Positions 1-8,196 of a stretch of 64,000 nt of DNA are shown here, one piece after another (the first letter of the stretch is position 1; each line of letters opens with the position of its first letter). Where the stretch lies: NCBI RefSeq assembly GCF_008369915.1, contig NZ_VSRN01000001.1, positions 3,778,501-3,842,500 of the forward strand, given 5' to 3'. This stretch comes from Dyadobacter sp. UC 10 (GTDB lineage: Bacteria; Bacteroidota; Bacteroidia; Cytophagales; Spirosomataceae). Under the pieces are notes generated by a model. It had not been told where the DNA came from and ran no database searches. It saw only the letters and a list, made by a program, of their open reading frames with translations. A program made the position numbers and the translations under genes.

Positions 1-54
1 TCCGATCAGATTGACACTCAGCCCGACTATATCTATGACTACTGTTTTATTCAT
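1..54 (-). CDS. eboF: EboF N-terminus, partial (alkaline phosphatase/nucleotide pyrophosphatase-like)
   Basis: Only the first 18 codons are inside the window (MNKTVVIDIVGLSVNLIG), starting from an ATG that overlaps the end of eboE by 8 bp. A short hydrophobic strand beginning V-V-I-D-I-V-G-L fits the first beta strand of an alkaline-phosphatase-superfamily fold, which is what EboF is in known ebo clusters. The identification rests mainly on position: the five genes upstream are eboA to eboE in canonical order, and eboF is the expected next gene. The sequence itself is too short to prove the family. Confidence 0.6.
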   Translation of the reverse strand, partial: MNKTVVIDIVGLSVNLIG

Positions 55-1249
55 AACTTAAAATTTTCTTCACCCATTCCAGCTCCCGCACAATAGACTC
101 GCCGATGGGTTTCTGCATATCTTCCGGTAAAACGCCCCAGGTGTAGGTTTCAACCTCCATATAACTCGAAAACTGGTTTTCCCGGTGGATGTTGAGGGTT
201 TTGATGATATCGGACTGAGTCGATTCCAGCACGCCGTAATTATTTACAAAAAGCGGAACGTGAAAATGCACGCGCCATTCCTGCTGGTTTTCATCCCAGG
301 CTGCAAGTGCCTCTTTGAGGTCAGGATAGTGATTTTTTGTATGATCGGCATTCCGCGAAACCACCTGGTGCAGATACACCGGCTCGTCAAAAGTCTCGAT
401 CGCTTTCAGTTTGATACCAGCGTCACTATTGAAATTGACCTTCAAGGCAGAACTTACCTGAATGCGGCCGACTTTGATACCTACCTTATTCAGCGAATCC
501 AATATCTCCTGCGGGTCTTCGTAGCCGACAGCCGCGTGACAAATGTCATAGCAAAGCTGAATGTGTCGCAAAATTGCGTCGGTAGCTTGCTGGTCCGTAT
601 AACCATATTTTGCGCCGAGGTATTCTTCGCCTCTGAGGATTAAAGTTTCTTTATACCATTTTACAAAATCACTGGTATTATCCAGTATTCCGTCCGGCTC
701 CGGCTCAATATCCAGGTGCAGGTATTTCCCTGTTTCCTTTTCGATACTGATCAGTTTATCAAGCAGTTCCAGAATATGCGAAGTGGCGCGCTCGGTTGCT
801 TTTTCCTTGTCGCCTTCGGTTTCCCACCAAAAACGGTAAGAGAGAGGGGGAGTCGAAACTCCTCCGTGCATGCCGTCGGGCAATAGTTGAGCGAGTATCT
901 CAAATAATCTGATTGTATATTCAAGCCGGTCGATCGTAGTCCAATCCGGCGCGTGTACATCGTCTTTTACGACCACATTGTGAAACCCGCCGTAAGGAAA
1001 TCCATTGATCACGAATACATATATATCGTTTTCAGCAAGCCAGCTTTTGAATACAGCCAAAACCGCGGGTTTACTCAGCTCAATGGAGGCTTCGTTTGCT
1101 ACCCTTAATCCAAGGCCAAAAGGTTGGTCGGGTGAAAGTTGTTGTTTTATAAATGGCAGGTTTTCACGCAACGACTGAAAGTGGTCGGCCCATTTTTCGC
1201 CGGGGTGGATATTACTGCAATAGGTCAGGTGTCCGTAAGGAGTGATCAT
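47..1249 (-). CDS. eboE: EboE, metabolite traffic protein, TIM-barrel isomerase-like
   Basis: This 400-residue protein belongs to the xylose isomerase-like TIM-barrel superfamily and matches EboE of ebo clusters. I recognise the N-terminal TYCSNIHPGE (residues 9-18), a signature of this family, then INGFPYGGFH (81-90) and the acidic strand HLDIEPEPDG (178-187), where a metal-binding glutamate is expected. Its ATG overlaps the eboD stop by one base (TAATG), which implies translational coupling. The reaction is unknown. In cyanobacteria the cluster is implicated in moving a scytonemin precursor to the periplasm, but a Bacteroidota cell makes no scytonemin, so the substrate here is open. No signal peptide is seen, so it is probably cytoplasmic. 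Confidence 0.88.
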   Translation of the reverse strand: MITPYGHLTYCSNIHPGEKWADHFQSLRENLPFIKQQLSPDQPFGLGLRVANEASIELSKPAVLAVFKSWLAENDIYVFVINGFPYGGFHNVVVKDDVHAPDWTTIDRLEYTIRLFEILAQLLPDGMHGGVSTPPLSYRFWWETEGDKEKATERATSHILELLDKLISIEKETGKYLHLDIEPEPDGILDNTSDFVKWYKETLILRGEEYLGAKYGYTDQQATDAILRHIQLCYDICHAAVGYEDPQEILDSLNKVGIKVGRIQVSSALKVNFNSDAGIKLKAIETFDEPVYLHQVVSRNADHTKNHYPDLKEALAAWDENQQEWRVHFHVPLFVNNYGVLESTQSDIIKTLNIHRENQFSSYMEVETYTWGVLPEDMQKPIGESIVRELEWVKKILSYE

Positions 1250-2421
1250 TATGCGTGGATGATTTTTGAGCTTTCCAGATAATCAACAGATTGTGCGATA
1301 ATATCGGCGTCGAGCTCGTGTACTTCCACGCCTTTTCCGATTTTTTCCAGCAGCATAATTGTCAACCTGCCGCCCAGGTGCTCTCTGAATTCATGTAAAC
1401 CATTACGGAGGTTGATCTTATCGTTTTCTGCCAGCTTGCTGTGATATAAGTCAAACCCAAGCTTAGTCAGAACGTCCAGAATACGAGTGAGATCATCTTC
1501 CGGCAGCTTGCCGATTTTGACCGCATACACACAGTCCAGGGCAATACCAATAGCAACTGCTTCTCCGTGACGAACTTGAAAATCAGTCAGATATTCCAGT
1601 TTGTGCGCCGCCCAGTGCCCAAAATCCAGTGGCCGTGAAGAGCCGAATTCAAACGGATCGCCGCCGGCAATATGGTCTGTGTGCATTTCTGCGCAGCGGT
1701 GGATCAGGTAGGCCATCGCTTCTTCATCGCGGCCCGCCAGTGCATCTGCGTGCGCCTCGATCCATTCAAAAAATGCAGTATCCTTGATCAATGCGACTTT
1801 GATAGCTTCGGCCAATCCGCCGCGCCAGTCACGGTCGTCGAGTGTTCTTAAAAATGTTAAGTCATTAAATACAGCCACTGGCGGTGCGAACGTGCCAAGG
1901 AAATTTTTCTTTCCCTTAAAATTGATACTGTTCTTAACACCAACCCCTGAATCATTTTGGGCCAGTACGGTAGTTGGAATGCGGATCAGCTTGATACCTC
2001 TGTGCGAAACCGCGGCTGCGTAACCGACCAGATCCAGCACAGCGCCACCGCCAATCGCGATGATAAATGAATGCCGGTCGATACCGTGTACGTCAACGGC
2101 ACTTACGAGACGCTCGAACAGGGCAGGGTCGTTTTTACAAGCCTCGCCGCCGGGTACTGTGATGATTTCAGCCGCGAGCTGAATATGCGGTACCGATTGC
2201 GCAAAGTACGCGCTGATTTCACCGGAAAGTGACGGATGGAATTTGGCAAAACCTTCGTCTACGATTACCAGCGCCCTCCTCTGAAAGCCCTGCTCGGTAT
2301 ATTGGTCAAAAAAATCTCTGAGTATTGTATTGGCAGGGTCAAATAAATGCTGCGTAAAGAACACAGCATAATTGTATTCTATTTTGAATTGCTGTTGTAT
2401 GGTTTGCATCGAAAACGGCAT
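1249..2421 (-). CDS. eboD: EboD, 3-dehydroquinate synthase-like sugar-phosphate cyclase
   Basis: A 390-residue member of the dehydroquinate synthase superfamily. The NAD-binding GGGAVLDLVGYAA (124-136), IPTTVLAQNDSGVGVKNSIN (148-167) and GLAEAIK (202-208) are intact. The likely metal ligands are present: E205, the histidines of FGHWAAH (267-273) and H285 of RHGEAVAIG. It is therefore probably an active cyclase rather than a decayed one. I do not call it aroB, because it sits inside the ebo operon and its N-terminal 50 residues and several active-site neighbours differ from AroB. The EboD family is thought to make a cyclitol-like product that is not yet identified. A second in-frame ATG lies at codon 5. 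Confidence 0.88.
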   Translation of the reverse strand: MPFSMQTIQQQFKIEYNYAVFFTQHLFDPANTILRDFFDQYTEQGFQRRALVIVDEGFAKFHPSLSGEISAYFAQSVPHIQLAAEIITVPGGEACKNDPALFERLVSAVDVHGIDRHSFIIAIGGGAVLDLVGYAAAVSHRGIKLIRIPTTVLAQNDSGVGVKNSINFKGKKNFLGTFAPPVAVFNDLTFLRTLDDRDWRGGLAEAIKVALIKDTAFFEWIEAHADALAGRDEEAMAYLIHRCAEMHTDHIAGGDPFEFGSSRPLDFGHWAAHKLEYLTDFQVRHGEAVAIGIALDCVYAVKIGKLPEDDLTRILDVLTKLGFDLYHSKLAENDKINLRNGLHEFREHLGGRLTIMLLEKIGKGVEVHELDADIIAQSVDYLESSKIIHA

Positions 2422-2449
2422 GAAATGCAGAATAGGGTTATTTTTAATA

Positions 2450-3319
2450 CTAAGTTACGGCGAAAACCTTCGCCAGCAGCATTGACAATGGTAACAGTGC
2501 CAGAACCGCGATTCCCAGCGGCAGTAACCCGAAGGCAACGCACCAGGAGGCATTCATTACGATCAGGGATATTACCCCGGCTTTAACTGCTTTCCCAATC
2601 AGCGGGCCGATTGGATTTTGCATGGCATTCCACAGCGGCCGGCCGATCAGCCAGGCGTGCAGCAAAACAAATGGAAGCGTAAATAAATGAGTTCCTTCCC
2701 GGCTCGAAATGGTCAGCTGTGCAGCCAGTACAATCGTGTAAAGCAATGCAGCAATGTATAAAGTGCGTTTTTTGCCGCCGTGCACTTCATCCTGACTGAT
2801 CATTGTGATCGCAAAAATGTAGGCAATAGGCAGCAAAGCGATCCAGGCGTATTTTTCAAAGGATTCGGGCAAAACGCTCATGCCCAATATCAGATTACCG
2901 CCGCGGCACATACCCATCACGAGCGGACCAAAAAATCCGTGGTGTTTGGCAATACGATTATATAGTATCGTGAGCATCGCCACGATGATCGCGATCATGC
3001 CACTTTGGAAACTAAATAATGCCGCCGCCAGAATACCCAGAAACAGCAGCGAAATACCCAGTAAAGCTGCAGATCTTAAAGGTACCTTCCCGCTTGGAAT
3101 AGGTCTCTCGGGCCGCTCGATACTATCCAGTTTTGCGTCGAAAACATCATTCATCACCACACCTCCACCGTAAAGTCCGAGCGTGGAAATGACCAGCCAG
3201 GCTGGTGAAAAGTCGGAAAATGTAAATTGTGCGATCGCCAGACCGGCCAGTATATCGGCGATGGCTGTCACGAGATTGGCAGGGCGGGTTAGCTGAAGAT
3301 AAGGTTTGATGGTGCTCAC
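2450..3319 (-). CDS. eboC: EboC, UbiA-family prenyltransferase-like membrane protein
   Basis: A 289-residue polytopic membrane protein of the UbiA prenyltransferase family, with about eight or nine hydrophobic segments. The first aspartate-rich motif is clear: NDVFDAKLD at residues 57-65, followed by RPERPIPSGKV as in UbiA homologues. The second motif is degenerate (ISQDEVHGG). It starts at GTG one base after the eboB stop, and no better ATG is available. By analogy it would attach an isoprenoid or fatty group to the cyclitol-like EboD product, or otherwise act on a membrane-borne intermediate. That is inference; the family's reaction is not established. Confidence 0.88.
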   Translation of the reverse strand: MSTIKPYLQLTRPANLVTAIADILAGLAIAQFTFSDFSPAWLVISTLGLYGGGVVMNDVFDAKLDSIERPERPIPSGKVPLRSAALLGISLLFLGILAAALFSFQSGMIAIIVAMLTILYNRIAKHHGFFGPLVMGMCRGGNLILGMSVLPESFEKYAWIALLPIAYIFAITMISQDEVHGGKKRTLYIAALLYTIVLAAQLTISSREGTHLFTLPFVLLHAWLIGRPLWNAMQNPIGPLIGKAVKAGVISLIVMNASWCVAFGLLPLGIAVLALLPLSMLLAKVFAVT

Positions 3320-3320
3320 T

Positions 3321-4343
3321 TTAACGGATCACTAGGGAGTCTTTAACAGGAGCTGGCTGCTGTCCGCCCCTCAAAATGCTGTTTCCGTGGAATTTCGCGC
3401 TCTGGTCAATTTCATAACCTCCTTCAAAATCGGTCACATCGATCTGGCCGCTTTTGCCAAATGCATCTATCGCATTCTGGTAAGTTACCAGCCGGATCGT
3501 TTCATCGGAAATTCCTTTCATCTTCATCAATGCAGCCGTTTTAGGAATTGCCAGCGGATCTGAAATACCCCAGTCGGCAGCCGAATTAATCATAATGCGT
3601 TCAGGCCCATATTGTTCCACTACCTTCACCATTCTTTCATTACCCATTTTTGTAAACGGATAAATCGTAAACGCTGCCCAGAAGCCTTTGTCCAGCACAC
3701 TCTTCACGGTTTCTTCATTATTATGGTCCACAATCACCCACGAAGGGTCGATACCATGTTCAATCGCGATCGCCATACTGCGCTCTGTACCTTTCTTTTT
3801 GTCCCGGTGCGGTGTATGGATCTGGACCGGTAGCTTTGCTTCTTTGGCCAATTCCAGTTGTAGTCTGTAATATTTCTCCTCGGCGGGTGTCTGGTCGTCA
3901 AAACCAATTTCACCCACACCCACAACTCCTTCTTTGTATATATATAATGGTAAAATTTCCATTACCTGCTCAGCCAGCGGCTCATTATTGGCTTCCCGGG
4001 AGTTGAGGCCCATCGTGCAATAATGTTTGATACCAAACTGCGAAGAGCGGAACCTTTCCCAGCCTACCAGACTGCTGTAATAATCTTTGAAGCTGGAAAG
4101 TCCGGTACGCGGCTGGCCCACCCAAAAAGCAGGCTCGATCAGCGCCACAATGCCCGCCTGGTGCATTGCCTGGTAATCGTCGGTAGTGCGCGAAACCATG
4201 TGAATATGCGGATCGAAAAATCGCATTCCCTTGATCAGGTCTCGGTAATCGTTCCAGGCTATATCGCGGTGCGCAGCGGCGGTTTCTTCACTTTCTTCAA
4301 AGTGGGAAGGGTTTGGCGCGGTTTCGTTTGGGTTTAAGCACAT
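3321..4343 (-). CDS. eboB: EboB, TatD-like metal-dependent hydrolase
   Basis: A 340-residue amidohydrolase-superfamily protein with the TatD-like metal site. HIH lies in FFDPHIHM (H46, H48), followed by GEIGFD (metal-ligand glutamate), QIHTPH and VIVDHNNEE (histidines), and a C-terminal D in the AADWG stretch. I start it at the ATG 4 bp after the eboA stop. An in-frame TTG 15 bp further upstream would overlap eboA and seems less likely. The first 30 residues are acidic and non-conserved. It is the second gene of the ebo operon; the hydrolytic substrate is unknown. Confidence 0.87.
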   Translation of the reverse strand: MCLNPNETAPNPSHFEESEETAAAHRDIAWNDYRDLIKGMRFFDPHIHMVSRTTDDYQAMHQAGIVALIEPAFWVGQPRTGLSSFKDYYSSLVGWERFRSSQFGIKHYCTMGLNSREANNEPLAEQVMEILPLYIYKEGVVGVGEIGFDDQTPAEEKYYRLQLELAKEAKLPVQIHTPHRDKKKGTERSMAIAIEHGIDPSWVIVDHNNEETVKSVLDKGFWAAFTIYPFTKMGNERMVKVVEQYGPERIMINSAADWGISDPLAIPKTAALMKMKGISDETIRLVTYQNAIDAFGKSGQIDVTDFEGGYEIDQSAKFHGNSILRGGQQPAPVKDSLVIR

Positions 4344-4347
4344 AGTT

Positions 4348-5196
4348 TTAATTTTCAAGTTCGGCCCAGGTCAATGCGCCGGATTTTACCGATTTTTCAA
4401 GATCAGTATATTTTGCCAGAAGATATTTGGCATTACCAAGTGGAGATTCCGAACAAGCCAGCGCTGCTGCTTTCCGGTCTCCGTCATGCTCAGAATTAAA
4501 CAAATATTGCATATCTGCGAGAATAGTTGGCGTCATAAACTTTCCGACCAGGCGCCAGACCTGCGGCGGAACGCTTCTGCCAGCGGCCCAGCGTTCATGC
4601 GCGAAATCCGACAATGTTATCGCCAGTCTTTCATTCGCACGGTTCTGCAGGCCGTCTATCAAATGAATCGGCTTATCATTGAAAATTGTCTTCAATACCA
4701 TCTGATTCCAGGCGAGCTCGCTGAAATGTTTTTCAGGATAAGGATTATGCAGCGCAATTGCGTCAAAAACGAAACCCATATTGGAACGTACCGCGTCGGT
4801 AGCCCTGAAAAGCCATTGTTCCGGGTAGGAGAGTAGCGGCAATGCAGAATAGAGCGCCACAAGCTCGTTCATTTCCGCAGTATCAAAAAGCGTTTCCACA
4901 TTTTTGACATATTCTTCCTTGCCGGAAGGATCCAGCTGCGTGATGAGCCAAACGCGGCTTAGTCGCACAAGCGACCAGTTTTCGACCGAAAATCCGGGCA
5001 CCTCGGTATTCAGCGCCCACTTTTCCTCTTCGGAGGGCTGTATAATTTTTTTTGACAAAAACCTGGGAGCCGCCACAAATTCGGTCATCAGTTCCAGCGG
5101 CGCGGAGTTGCTTTTCTGCTGCAACCATTCAGATTCCGCAGCAGAAGTGTTCCGGCCGATGATTTCCCAAAGTTTATGTTTAATGAAGTCGGACAT
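4348..5196 (-). CDS. eboA: EboA family protein
   Basis: A 282-residue soluble protein with no recognised catalytic motif. It is rich in helices with a Trp/Leu pattern (SVENWSLVRLSRVWLI, LPLLSYPEQWLFRATDAVRSN), which matches the EboA family that opens ebo clusters. Family assignment comes from this pattern and from the five recognisable ebo genes that follow within a few bases of each other. It is the promoter-proximal gene. The 204 bp upstream are A+T-rich and should hold the operon promoter, but I cannot mark a convincing -33/-7 pair there. A 10-bp palindrome CTTTATAAAG lies at 5280-5289. Confidence 0.8.
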   Translation of the reverse strand: MSDFIKHKLWEIIGRNTSAAESEWLQQKSNSAPLELMTEFVAAPRFLSKKIIQPSEEEKWALNTEVPGFSVENWSLVRLSRVWLITQLDPSGKEEYVKNVETLFDTAEMNELVALYSALPLLSYPEQWLFRATDAVRSNMGFVFDAIALHNPYPEKHFSELAWNQMVLKTIFNDKPIHLIDGLQNRANERLAITLSDFAHERWAAGRSVPPQVWRLVGKFMTPTILADMQYLFNSEHDGDRKAAALACSESPLGNAKYLLAKYTDLEKSVKSGALTWAELEN

Positions 5197-5400
5197 ATTT
5201 TCAATATCAATCTGATTTGCCTGTCACAAGACGAAATCAGTCAGGTTTTTCGGGTTGTTCATTAATAATCTGTAATTCCCTTTATAAAGTTTCCACAACA
5301 ACTATTATAACGCACTTGTGCTGCTATAAAGCTTATTTTAGGGGTTTTCAAATCTAATTTTAATCAAAAACTAATGTCAGCCTTACTCAGGACGGGAAAC

Positions 5401-6030
5401 TCAAAAGTCAAATTCTTTAATCTCGGTATCATTTAGTAATCGCCGGGTAAGTTCATCGTGTTGTTTTTCTGCTCCCTGCAATGTCCAGCTACCGGTAATA
5501 TTATCACCTGCGCGGCTTTGCTCTCCACGGAGTATTTTAAGGTTCAGTTCATCAAAAAGGTCTTCATACATTTTGAGCGATTTTCGGTGAAACGGGCAAA
5601 CCAGCCTGTAATTCCGGATCTGACTTCTTTTTCGGATAAATTTTTGAAGCGGAGCCAGCATCACAAGCGACATACCGGAGATCGCAAAACAAAGGACGGT
5701 GATCTCATAAAACCCAGCCCCGATCCCCATTCCTATTGCCGCCGTAACCCACACGATCGCGGCAGTAGTAATACCGACGACCCGGTTATTTTCCCTGAAA
5801 ATGATACCTGCCCCGATGAAGCCGATACCTGTTAGGATATTGGCCGCAATCCTGCCCGCATCCGCACTGATTTTGATCGACAATATTGTAAAAAGCGTTG
5901 AGCCGACCGCAATCAGGATCATCGTACGCAGCCCGGCTGACTTACTCCGGTATTCCCGCTCAGTACCTATAATAGCGCCGAGGAAAAAGGATAACAATAG
6001 CTTGAAAATATCTTCCTGAAGAAGCTGCAT
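5401..6030 (-). CDS. MgtC/SapB family inner-membrane protein
   Basis: A 209-residue protein with an N-terminal membrane domain of four or five hydrophobic helices and a C-terminal soluble domain (about residues 145-209). The MgtC hallmarks are present: GAIIGTEREYRSKSAGLRT (18-36) and GIGFIGAGIIF (near residue 70) with the following ITTAAIVWVTAAIGMGIG. MgtC proteins in pathogens inhibit F-type ATP synthase and help growth at low magnesium. In environmental bacteria the role is less clear. It reads on its own and is separated from the ebo operon downstream by about 200 bp. No magnesium-responsive leader is evident. Confidence 0.88.
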   Translation of the reverse strand: MQLLQEDIFKLLLSFFLGAIIGTEREYRSKSAGLRTMILIAVGSTLFTILSIKISADAGRIAANILTGIGFIGAGIIFRENNRVVGITTAAIVWVTAAIGMGIGAGFYEITVLCFAISGMSLVMLAPLQKFIRKRSQIRNYRLVCPFHRKSLKMYEDLFDELNLKILRGEQSRAGDNITGSWTLQGAEKQHDELTRRLLNDTEIKEFDF

Positions 6031-6051
6031 TTGGGATTATCATTTATAAAT

Positions 6052-6085
6052 ATAAAAAGCCGGGAAGAAGTTGAATCTCCCGGCT
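6052..6085 (-). terminator. Rho-independent terminator after the RelE-like module
   Basis: AGCCGGGA and TCCCGGCT form an 8-bp GC-rich stem with a 12-nt loop. Read on the minus strand the stem is followed by a run of T. It lies 20 bp beyond the toxin stop codon. Confidence 0.8.
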
Positions 6086-6105
6086 AATCAAACTATTGTT
6101 AGTTG

Positions 6106-6441
6106 TTAGTCAATTTGGCCAATGCTATTTATCAGTCTTTCAAGCTCCTTTGTCTCAATATTTTCTTTTTCTGACTTATCATATATTGAAAGGAGCACCG
6201 CAACTTCCTGCAATAGAAAAATGCAGGTAATGATTCTAGCACCGCCGCTTTTCCCTTTACCCTTGCTTTTAATCGAAAGGCGGATCTTGTAGCAATTCTT
6301 TCCGAGTGCCTTTCCCTGTTCAGGATTAATTGACAAACTGTTTCCCAGTGCTTCGATTTCTTCTCTTAATGAAGCATACTTCTTCGACAGTTTTTTCAGT
6401 TCTCGGATAAAATTTTCCGAGGCGACTACCTCAAAGCTCAT
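6106..6441 (-). CDS. RelE/ParE-like type II toxin
   Basis: A 111-residue basic protein resembling RelE/ParE addiction toxins. The opening FEVVASENFIRELKKLSKKY is the usual first strand and helix of these toxins, and the central KIRLSIKSKGKGKSGGARII strand matches RelE-type cores. The C-terminal half (VAVLLSIYDKSEKENI) carries the typical final strand. It overlaps the upstream small gene by 11 bp, the classic antitoxin-toxin arrangement. RelE toxins cleave mRNA at the ribosome and ParE toxins inhibit gyrase; sequence alone does not decide which applies. Base composition is visibly more A+T-rich than in flanking genes, consistent with mobility. Confidence 0.78.
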   Translation of the reverse strand: MSFEVVASENFIRELKKLSKKYASLREEIEALGNSLSINPEQGKALGKNCYKIRLSIKSKGKGKSGGARIITCIFLLQEVAVLLSIYDKSEKENIETKELERLINSIGQID

Positions 6442-6664
6442 TTAAAACTTCTTTTAACGGACGGGTTGCCAGCTTTCCCGATTTTAAAGCTATCAGATCA
6501 TCTTTCAAATGATCCAATATCTCTGATTTTGAAGTTGCTTCGGACATCCCTTCATTTTGTAAAACGGATACGAGTTTCTTCTTTTCAACCTCCGGTAATT
6601 GCTTCACCAGGTCAACCAACTGATTGAATGACAATGGTATATTGAAATTGAGCGTTCTTTCCAT
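6431..6664 (-). CDS. Putative antitoxin paired with the RelE-like toxin
   Basis: A 77-residue protein starting at MERTLNFNIPL. An in-frame start 27 bp upstream is possible but gives an unconserved extension. The protein has a short strand region, then a helix LVDLVKQLPEVEKKKLVSVLQ and a charged C-terminus ending PLKEVLNEL that could wrap the toxin. I cannot place it in Phd, RelB or VapB families, but length, acidic/basic alternation and overlap with the toxin gene make the antitoxin role likely. Confidence 0.65.
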   Translation of the reverse strand: MERTLNFNIPLSFNQLVDLVKQLPEVEKKKLVSVLQNEGMSEATSKSEILDHLKDDLIALKSGKLATRPLKEVLNEL

Positions 6665-6745
6665 AGTGATAATTTTTAATTGGAGTAACACTTTCGAACC
6701 ATGTTATCCCTCACAGCAAACAAATTTACCAAAAACATGATCACA

Positions 6746-8035
6746 TCAGCTATTCATAATTGCCTCAATCTCCTCCGCTTCAAGCGGGATGTCCGCCATC
6801 AGGTCAATATTGCCCGTTTCGGTGATCAGGATATTGTTTTCCAGGCGAATTCCTAAACCTTCTTCCCGAATGTAAATGCCCGGCTCGCAGGTGAATACCA
6901 TTCCAGGTTCAAAGGGACGGTATTTGTTTCCGACGTCGTGAATATCCAGTCCCAGGAAATGCGAGGTGCCGTGGGGAAAGTATTTTTTGTAGGCCGGCGA
7001 GTCGGGATCCTGCTTTTCAATATCCGTTTTTGAAAGCAACTTCAAACCAATCAGCTCACTTTCCATGATCTTGCCTACTTCCTTGTGGTATTCGTCCCAG
7101 ATGATGCCGGTTACCAGCATTTGCTTTGCGGATTTGAAGACACGCAGCACCGCATCGTAAACTTCCCTTTGCCTTTTCGTAAATCGTCCGTTCACAGGAA
7201 TACTGCGACTCAGATCGGCGCCGTAATTGGCATATTCGGCTGCTACGTCGAGCAGGATGATGTCACCGTCTTTGCAGGGTTGATCATTTTGAATATAGTG
7301 TAAAACGCAGGCATTGGCCCCGGAGGCAATAATGGGTTGATAAGAAAAACCTTTGGAACGGTTGCGGACAAATTCGTGGATGAGCTCGGCTTCGATCTCA
7401 AATTCATGCACGCCCGGTTTTACAAATTTCAAAACACGCTCGAATCCTGATTTTGTGATCTCACACGCTTTTTTTAGCAGTTCGATTTCAACCGGATGCT
7501 TGATTGCGCGCAGCTGGTGCATGAGCGGTGCCAGTCGCAGCAAGGTATGCACCGGGTACCTATCTCTGAAATCACGTACAAAACGCGCTTCTCTGCTTTG
7601 CACCTGAGAATCGTTCCGGGTATGTTCGTTGGTATTGAGGTAAACATTTTCAGCTTCGAAAATGATATTGCCAAAAACGAGTTCAAACTGGTGCGTCCAG
7701 TAAATGGATTGAATGCCCGTCACTTCACGCGCCTGCTCCTTAGTCAGCTTTTCGCCTTCCCACACTGCGATCAGCTCGTTGGTTTCACGTAAAAAAAGCA
7801 CTTCCCGCAACTTAGGGTCAGGATGATCAGGGAAAATAAGTAATATAGTTTCCTCCTGGTCAGCGCCGGTCAAATAGAATAAATCCGTGTTTTGCTTAAA
7901 TCCCATGGTGCCATCCGCATTGGTCGGCATGATATCATTTGAATTCAGAATAGCCAGAGACCTTGGTTTCATGAGTGCGGTCAGCTTGCGTCTGTTATCT
8001 ATAAAAAGGGCCTTGTCAATACGTGAATAGCGCAT
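6746..8035 (-). CDS. pepP: Xaa-Pro aminopeptidase, M24B family
   Basis: A 429-residue metallopeptidase that removes N-terminal residues preceding proline. An N-terminal creatinase-like domain (RYSRIDKALFIDNRRKL onward) precedes the pita-bread catalytic domain. The five metal ligands can be placed: D and D in LLDVAAEYANYGADLS, H in GTSHFLGLDIHDVG, E in CEPGIYI and E in IRLENNILIT. I chose the ATG of MRYSRIDK because homologues begin there. A start 36 bp upstream adds an unconserved MQIKLQLQKIPG. It is cytoplasmic and transcribed alone. Confidence 0.92.
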   Translation of the reverse strand: MRYSRIDKALFIDNRRKLTALMKPRSLAILNSNDIMPTNADGTMGFKQNTDLFYLTGADQEETILLIFPDHPDPKLREVLFLRETNELIAVWEGEKLTKEQAREVTGIQSIYWTHQFELVFGNIIFEAENVYLNTNEHTRNDSQVQSREARFVRDFRDRYPVHTLLRLAPLMHQLRAIKHPVEIELLKKACEITKSGFERVLKFVKPGVHEFEIEAELIHEFVRNRSKGFSYQPIIASGANACVLHYIQNDQPCKDGDIILLDVAAEYANYGADLSRSIPVNGRFTKRQREVYDAVLRVFKSAKQMLVTGIIWDEYHKEVGKIMESELIGLKLLSKTDIEKQDPDSPAYKKYFPHGTSHFLGLDIHDVGNKYRPFEPGMVFTCEPGIYIREEGLGIRLENNILITETGNIDLMADIPLEAEEIEAIMNS

Positions 8036-8196
8036 ACCTGGTATTTTTTGTAACTGTAATTTAATTTGCAAAATTACGTTTATCTTGTTCTAAAATTGCA
8101 GCTGTCCGGGTGCCGGCATTTGTAAAATGTTGCTTTGTGCCCGAATGCAGATTTTGATATACCAAATAAACGAAAGTGCCTAACAAATTTAAGTCC

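Noticed and set aside
1249-2421. EboD as housekeeping 3-dehydroquinate synthase (aroB)
   Set aside because: The gene is embedded between eboC and eboE with overlapping ends. The fold is shared with AroB, but the context is that of the ebo family.
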